The translations under genes and the position numbers were made by a program. Positions 57,661-64,000 of a DNA stretch of 64,000 bases are shown here, in pieces; position 1 is the stretch's first letter, and each line of letters begins with the position of its first letter. Source of the DNA: Porodaedalea pini. Its lineage: Eukaryota > Basidiomycota > Agaricomycetes > Hymenochaetales > Hymenochaetaceae. Below the pieces are notes generated by a model, which saw only the letters and a list, made by a program, of their open reading frames with translations, searched no databases and had not been told where the DNA came from. The stretch covers positions 1 through 64,000 of the forward strand of contig NBAY01000048.1 in assembly GCA_002794775.1 (NCBI GenBank), read 5' to 3'.

Positions 57661-60092
57661 TTGCAAACCAATTTTCTCAGGCCCTTCGGACTGCAACACA
57701 AATAATTCGGGTACAGGATTACTGGTAGACGGTATATTGGCCATGGACGTAAAAACATTAAATGGATACAATTTGCAACCGTACCATAAACCTTGATGGA
57801 GCCCATTGTCCCACTGCACTACACGAACGGTAAGCGTTTCAGTACAGAATTTCCCATAAAAGAGAGCACATCGAGACATCTGCGACTAATCAGTGGCGTA
57901 TGCTTCAAGGGTGTGTTTCGGTCATCAAAGTTGTAGAGCAACACAATTCTACAGATCTTGCCTGCCGCGTTCTATCATCTTTGTCGCATCAGCATTACCT
58001 CCGATAGGGAGTTGACGGTTCTGTTCCCTGGATATGTCACACCCGGATAGTGTCTAATCCCCAGCCAAGAGAACGTACGCTAGAAGGGAGGCATCAGCAT
58101 GCTGATGAAGAAACCCGACAAATTGGAGAGATGCCGCCAGAAGCCGGTAGCTTCAGAATCGAAGCAACATGTCGTACTGCTCACATGTTCTTTTACGAGT
58201 CTATCACGAAACGATTACCCGAGGTGTGCGATCCTCTTCTCTTTTTAAAATCCCGGCATGATGACAAGTTCTATGCACTCGTCAATATGTCAATATGAAG
58301 AGGAAATATGCTTTGACGTGCGGTTGCTTTAAGTTATGAGAATCTATCCCGCGTTGATTTGGCTGTGGGTCTATCCTAGTTCTAGGGCGCTTTAATTAAT
58401 CTCGGTTACTGGTGAAGACGTCTGAAAGGCAGGTCTGAAAACTAGGATCCGATTTTTGCTGTTAATTAAGGGGTATGATTTGCTCTATCCTGTCATAAGT
58501 TTCCTTTGTGCGTATGCTACGCATTTACGCGGCTCCAGCAATAACTCGAGGACTTTGTCATCTGCTTCTCAAGAAAGTCTCGGTGAGTTATTATGAAGAG
58601 AAAAGTTCTTTTCACATCAGTCAACCCTTCAACGCTAAATCTGCAGAAATCTGTGGTTATATACGTCTGCAGCCCTCGGAGTTCCGAAGCCTGCTTGAAA
58701 AACAACAACTGCGCGCTATGCTCCGAGTGCCGACTGTCCACTGCCGTGCTGCTTATGGAGGCACGCAAGGGGTTGGATTTTCACCATCTTTTTTCTGTAC
58801 ATCTACCAACACGTTCCTATGTAACATCCGCATAACACAACACAGCGTTCATCATCACAACCAGAATAAAGTCCTATACAACAGTTCACAGCTCGCCGAT
58901 TGACACGCGCCTATCGTACACGTATATCGGAGTGATCCGCAGGGGGCGGGAGCTATGAGAGCGGCCGCCGCCGAGGGGGACGCAGAGATTAATTATGAGA
59001 CTTGGAGGTTGGAAGGGGGAGAAGGAAAAGGGGAGGTAACATCGAGAGCAGTCGAGCAAAGCACAATATACCATAAAGGGACCAGAAAACGCCGAACCCG
59101 GCCTGAATGTCCTTCGAAGACATCGAGGTGAAAAATCGGTCGTCGAGTAGGGAGAGGGAAGGAGGGAAAGAACAATGAAAGGACAAACATAGAAAGAAGG
59201 AAGAACAGAAGTCGGCAGTGCGCTCGAGAGCGTGCTACGGACGTCGAAGAAAGTAAAACATTTATATAAGCCGGGGGGAGACACCAGAACGTGTGTGCGT
59301 GATGAAACGAGATCTATGAGGTGATTGCATCGGCCGAACCGAAGGGGGCGAAGCCAATAGCCTGACAGACTACTGGTGCCTGCTTGCCCGGAGGACGGTG
59401 GAAGAATTTCGATGTTCTTTTTTTTTTGTGTACTTAGTTCCATATTCGCGCATGGCTCCGCAAAGCTATGACCACAAAACCCGACCCCAGCCAAACGGTG
59501 CCGCTGCCCGTCGACACTCCGTCCGCTGAGCCGACCGGTTTGATGGTCATAGAAAACACAGATCACGTTCTGCGGGCGCCCCGTCGTTAGGCAGACCTCG
59601 GAAGGTCCACAAGAAGAAGAAAAAATGAAGGGGAAAGAAGCAAATAGAGAGGTGAAACAGATGCGGTTGAACAGAAAGGGGAATAGTGGCGGCAAAACGG
59701 GTGAGAAACACGGGATTACTATCAGGTACAGAAGTGGGTCGTGGAGTGAGAATAGAGCGGGCAAGTGAAGTGAATAGATAGCAGAAGAGGATTATGCATA
59801 ATGCTGAGGCCGAGGCCAAAGCAAAGAGAAAACCATTCGACACGCGATTTGAGATTCCAAAGGAGGGTAAGGATAGCGAGCAATAAAGGGCCATTGAAGG
59901 TGTCCGTCCCGCGGAGAGTGCCACGCGGTCAGGCGCTTGAGGGGAAAGAACAAAGGACTCGTTAGGAAAGCGCGTAACGGCAAGTCACGGTGCTTACAAG
60001 TCCTGGAAAGGGGAGGTGTGATGTTGTTGCTTGTTTGATGGTTCCATCGCACCTCCCTCCCATGCCTCGACACCTTATCACAGCAACGAGCC
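57661..60092. other. Long non-coding stretch, minus strand pyrimidine-rich on the right
   Basis: From about 58.9 to 59.9 kb the minus strand has long open but low-complexity, Pro/Ser/Phe-rich frames (up to 292 codons) without motifs. They are best explained by C+T-rich composition downstream of the transcription factor gene. No gene is supported. Confidence 0.5.
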
Positions 60093-61441
60093 TTATGCGC
60101 CCGCCATCCCCGCTAGACTGTTCCCAGCGCCGCTGTCGGCGCCATTCGCTGCCGCCCGTTTTCCTGCCCGTTTTGATGAGTCTGTAGCACCACGGGAGAA
60201 GCGAAAGGAGATAGCGAAGCGAGTACAATCAGTAACATGTCGTTGATATGTCGAACACCCCTGCCAACAAAGACTTACTCTGGTCATCTCTACCATTAGC
60301 CGAGGCACCCGTACCTGACTTGCGCTTCTTGCCGCGTCCGTTTGTCTGAGCGTCATCGCCCGGCATGCCACCATCATCATCACTTGCAGCCGTTGTTAAC
60401 GGAGGCGGCGGCCCAGCAGGGGCGCCCTCGCCATCGGTCTCTGTTCCTGAAGAACCCGGCGGCGGCAGCATGTGCCCTGGCATGACTGGGTAGCCCCCCG
60501 CGGCGCCGTGCGGGAAAGCGAACGGCGGATATGGCTGCAAGGAGTAGTACTGCGGCTGCATGCCTTGCTGAGCACCTGACGGGTCACCTTGCACTGGCTG
60601 TCCGTCGGGACCGACGGCGACGAAGCCTGGAGGAGGGTAGAAGTAAGGTTGGTAGAAGCCCTCTATATGAACAGACAGTCCGGTCAGCACGGCTGGTCAG
60701 TTCAGCGGCGGTAACAGGTTGCGTACCTGGAGAGCCTTGTTCAGGTGTAAATCCTGTTTAAAGAGGGTCGGTCAGACGTGGGAATGATGCAGTCAAGTGC
60801 GTTGTCCTACCATCATAGCCGGTGTCCACGGTGACCTTGCCCTTGCGTTTGTACGGACCACGTTTGATGCCTTTTTTGCGCTCCTTTCGCTGGCCGTCGA
60901 CGCAAGAGTCCGAAATGCCATACTTGCAGCAGCGTTCACAGGGCCGACCCTCGTCGCAACGCTTGCACGCAGACGCGCAGTTCGTGCACTGGGCAGAATG
61001 TTAGACGCCAACAAGAATGACGCATCTAGCAAAGAGACTCACAGCCATTTTGACTTGTTTGCGCTTAGGCCGGACGAGGGCTGCGGGAAGGGGCATGCCA
61101 GGCGCAAACGGCATCCCCGCGTAGCCTAACAAATCGAGTACGTCAAGATCAGAAAATTTCATTCGAGTAGAAGCCGCCTCACCTTGCGCTGTTGGGTATG
61201 CGTAGATCATTCCTGGAGGAGGTGGAGGAAAAGCCATCATGTAGGCACCAGGGGTGGCATTAGGATCGGAGGGATGACCGTTGGCGTCCTGTGGAGGCGG
61301 CGGGTACGGATACAGGGGAGGATATCCGACCGTATACTGACTCGGCTGCTGAAGGGCGTACATGGGCGGTTGGCCTTGCTGCGACTGTTGTTGATGTTCG
61401 ACGGCTGCTTGGCTGACGCCTTTGTCCTGGGTGTCAGTCAT
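60093..61441 (-). CDS. Zn2Cys6 transcription factor, basidiomycete-conserved type
   Basis: This is a nuclear DNA-binding regulator of 339 aa in six exons (61441-61183, 61125-61043, 60988-60811, 60753-60727, 60662-60279, 60181-60093) that close in frame. The first 90 residues are Gln/Pro/Tyr-rich. RPKRKQVKMA precedes the zinc cluster CTNCASACKRCDEGRPCERCCKYGISDSC, which ends in a strongly basic arm (RKERKKGIKRGPYKRKGK) that probably contacts DNA and targets the nucleus. The C-terminal half is Pro/Gly-rich and disordered with a final KRAGKRAAANGADSG tail. The cluster spacing C-X2-C...C-X2-C-X4-C-X2-C-X6-C is a variant of the canonical one. It lacks the Fungal_trans domain. Its targets are unknown. 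Confidence 0.88.
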
Positions 61442-63753
61442 GACTGGTAACGAGCGACCGATGAAGAGGGCAAGATTTGATGAGGAGTTAGAGTGGATTA
61501 CAAATCCTAGACACTCGTGAGTAGCTCTGCATTTTGTGTGAGGATGGATGAGAGGTTTGCATGCATGCATGCAAATGGCAAGACACGCACGATATTGGGA
61601 GGACGTGTATTCTCCGACCGAAAATTCGAGGGAAAATTGAAGTCCAGCTTGCTCTGCCAGAGCGGGTTCAGCAACTGCATGACCAACGAGCACCGTGACC
61701 ACGCAGACGATGGTGTTGACGATAATGAGCATGGTTTGTGCGGAGATCAAATGAGGAACGACGTACGCGTAGGGTCGTGTACACTCCGACAAGGATTCCG
61801 CTGTCGCCGCTTCAGACTGAGATTCAAACCGCAGCGCGTCTCGCCCTGCCTCTTGCTCTCAACTACCACGCACAGCGCCCGCAGTTGTCTCCTTTCTGTT
61901 CTTATTTGCTTGTCGGCGGCGACGGGCTTGTTCACTATCTGTTCTGGTCGACGACGACGTGTGCTTCTCTGTAATTTGACGGTGGCAGAGGTGTGTGAAC
62001 TGAAAGGTGCCTGTTACGGCGTGGCACTGCTCTGTCGTCTGGGCGTGCTCGTCGCTGCCAGCGCGGTCACGGTCGTTAGTCCAGCCGCGCTCAACGTCAG
62101 GGACAGCGACGAGCTCACGTACCGTTAGCGTTCTGGGGGCCGTTTCTTCTGTGCGGCTTCCGTCGGCGAAAGCGTGTTCGCGCCGCTTCAAAGTGAACAG
62201 CAATTGTTCAAAAGAGGAAACAAGTAAGCATCCCAAAGAGGAAACTGTTTTCTACCCCTTTCCACACTCTATGTACAAGGCCAGTGTTGAAGCGGTGTAG
62301 ACACTGCAGGCGTTTGCGTATCCTGAGCCTTATCTTCAATCGGATCCGTCGCTCAAGGTTACGTCCCTGGTTTTACATCAATATCTGATGGATCCAGACG
62401 CTTGCGGAACCCATAAAACCTCTCTCATGACCTCCAAACCAATTATGAATGAATGAATCCAGCACATACACAGGCTTGTCTTCGATCTAGCATTCAGGCA
62501 AGTACACGACTCATTTCTGACAGCTCATGCACCACGCTGTCTTTAACATCAAATTAATTTCTGACCTTTCTCCAGCAGACAAAATCCCACCCATGCTTCT
62601 CGTAGCGTCTCTTCTGGACATTCAACAATTCCCGAGCCGCAAGTCGTTCCGACTCTGCGAACCCACGCATCGCTTAGATTATCTTCAAGAAGCTCCCAGC
62701 ATCTTCTGCAATGCACTTAAAGACCGCTATTCAATTTGGACCGCTCACGTGTATCCAAAGATGAACGCCATATATCCGCTTCTTGCAATCAGTATGCGCC
62801 AAACGCATGTCCTTTGCCTTTTTGTTGTCAGGTGGACATACTCCTCGGATATTATTTGATGTTTTTTTCTTCGAGCTGTAATCTCTCACATCGGCTCAAA
62901 GATCTGTTGTCGATGACAGAACTGAATCTCGAATCCCCTCCTCGACAGCTTCTAGTCTGTCAGGAACTAATTCCCTCGAGTGGCGCTCCTGCTTCACCAT
63001 CAACTCAAAAGTCTATTGGCCACATTCGACGTTCACGAGTCTTCCAATATCCTCAAAGGATGTTCTGTTGTCGGAATCGGAAATCGGCCGATAACGCGGA
63101 TTTCAGCCCTGAACAGCTGATGATTTACCGCATCATGAGAGCTCAAAAGAAACCCGTACAATAGAGCGAAGACGTTGAAGCAAAGACCTGGGCCACTCGG
63201 AAGCGATAAGCAGAAAATTGGGAGGCTTTAGGAACCGCTTATACGAAATGGAAGGGAAACACAATGCTCCTTCTAGATGCTTCGATTAGAACACTTTGCT
63301 TCTTTCCCTCCTCATATATTGAAACTGGGCGGAACAGTGCGATGCAGGCCATCAGCGGGATTATTTTCTGAACTACCACCTTTCGGGGACTTCAATGTCT
63401 AGAAAGCGTCATATCGCGTACGGCATCGATGTCTTTTCCGGTACTTTGTTTTATCTATTCTTGCACTGGAATGAGGACAACAGGCACCTCTAAAAGACCG
63501 GAGAAGCATGTATCGGTTCTGAGGTAACCCTTGGGCTCTTTGCTCGGTTGAACTGAATGAATTACGGCATAAGCCTAATAGCTCGAGCATTCTTAGATAC
63601 CGGATCGGCTGTAATCCACATTAAACTACGCAATAATAACTTCGCATCCAGTAAGAACATCCCCATTTCGTTTATAGTCGAGAAAAATTATTCGTACAGA
63701 ACGTAAATAACTAGCAGATATTGGGAGAGCTGGAACGCTCAGGAACATTGAAC
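61442..63753. other. Upstream region of the transcription factor and gene-free stretch
   Basis: This includes an alternating purine-pyrimidine run (TGCATGCATGCATGCA, about 61557-61573) and CT-rich promoter-like sequence. ORFs at 62527-63164 have no recognisable domain and I do not call them genes. Confidence 0.45.
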
Positions 63754-64000
63754 TTATTTCTGGTCATGTGCCTGCTTAAGCTTGTTTGCTATCCGTGAAG
63801 CTGTCTTAATCCTCCAGCGGACTGGGTCAAACGCTATAAATGAATTGATAATTCCATCCCAGATGGCATCCTTTTCGTACTGTCCGACTAAGGTCAGGAC
63901 GCCGAGTACGAAAAACACAAATCTGGATTGTGTAAGAAATATTAGCAATTCCGTGGGCATAGGCAACTTGCGCCGCAGGGTCCATCTACGGAAGGACGCC
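63754..64000 (-). CDS. C-terminal end of an unknown protein (runs off the window)
   Basis: The frame is open from the right edge to a stop at 63754 (about 81 codons). It encodes a hydrophobic segment (LLIFLTQSRFVFFVLGVLTLVG), then KDAIWDGIINSFIAFDPVRWRIKTA and a Lys-rich end (NKLKQAHDQK). It may be the last exon of a membrane-associated protein; the rest lies outside, so function cannot be judged. Confidence 0.4.
   Translation of the reverse strand, partial: ASFRRWTLRRKLPMPTELLIFLTQSRFVFFVLGVLTLVGQYEKDAIWDGIINSFIAFDPVRWRIKTASRIANKLKQAHDQK

Noticed and set aside
58886..59764. 292-codon minus-strand ORF
   Set aside because: Low-complexity Pro/Ser/Phe/Leu composition, several overlapping open frames in the same C+T-rich stretch and no motif. 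It looks like compositional openness in the 3' flank of the transcription factor gene.
61001..61792. 263-codon minus-strand frame read as one exon
   Set aside because: It crosses the start ATG and the first two introns of the transcription factor; only the spliced parts are coding.
62527..63164. Overlapping plus-strand ORFs of 110 and 142 codons
   Set aside because: No domain, and no intron signals joining them convincingly.
1..64000. CRISPR arrays, bacterial operons, rRNA
   Set aside because: Intron-rich eukaryotic genes throughout; no regularly spaced direct repeats of CRISPR type and no rRNA sequence seen.

Overview
The window is nuclear DNA of a filamentous basidiomycete, most likely an Agaricomycete (mushroom or wood-decay fungus). 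Genes carry many short GT-AG introns (mostly 45-70 nt). There is a class I hydrophobin, and the repeats belong to families typical of Agaricomycetes: a Plavaka (KDZ/CMC-type) DNA transposase, a DUF6698-like gene, BTB genes, and a chromodomain Ty3/gypsy element of the Tf1/sushi type. Order and genus cannot be fixed from the sequence.

Layout. 0-6.5 kb: a decayed hydrophobin copy, a small three-exon unknown gene, an intact hydrophobin and an 853-bp near-perfect foldback palindrome. 6.6-9.1 kb: a large uncharacterised gene with SWG-type tandem repeats and one in-frame TGA. 10.8-21.8 kb: a multi-exon Plavaka transposase gene split by a young 6.9-kb chromovirus (10964-17900; 5-bp target duplication AACAG; LTRs differing at two sites). 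21.8-25.2 kb: degenerate tandem repeats and a broken DUF6698-like gene. 26.0-32.1 kb (minus strand): a nearly intact LINE with ORF1 and ORF2 in one frame, separated by a single TAA, and one further TGA.

32.7-39.4 kb is the first conserved gene block: an FAD/NAD(P)-binding amine-oxidase-like protein, a secreted Cys-containing protein, a BTB protein, and, divergent from it, homoserine dehydrogenase (Thr/Met/Ile pathway). 41.1-50.1 kb is an accessory block with three diverged tandem copies of a short Zn2Cys6-type gene (A and C open, B broken) and a 646-bp hAT MITE with an 8-bp duplication. 50.1-56.5 kb is the second conserved block: the shared alpha subunit of protein farnesyl/geranylgeranyltransferase I, a divergent GH5 exo-beta-1,3-glucanase and an MFS sugar transporter. 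56.5-64 kb: a BTB relic, a conserved Zn2Cys6 transcription factor (60093-61441, minus) and the C-terminal end of a gene running off the right edge.

The conserved genes are independent housekeeping loci. The connected biology lies in the mobile DNA: nested insertion, predicted self-priming of reverse transcription, and decay in which every premature stop I found in a long reading frame is TGA. Exon borders were worked out by eye from splice signals and frame continuity; family names rest on recognised motifs, with no database search.
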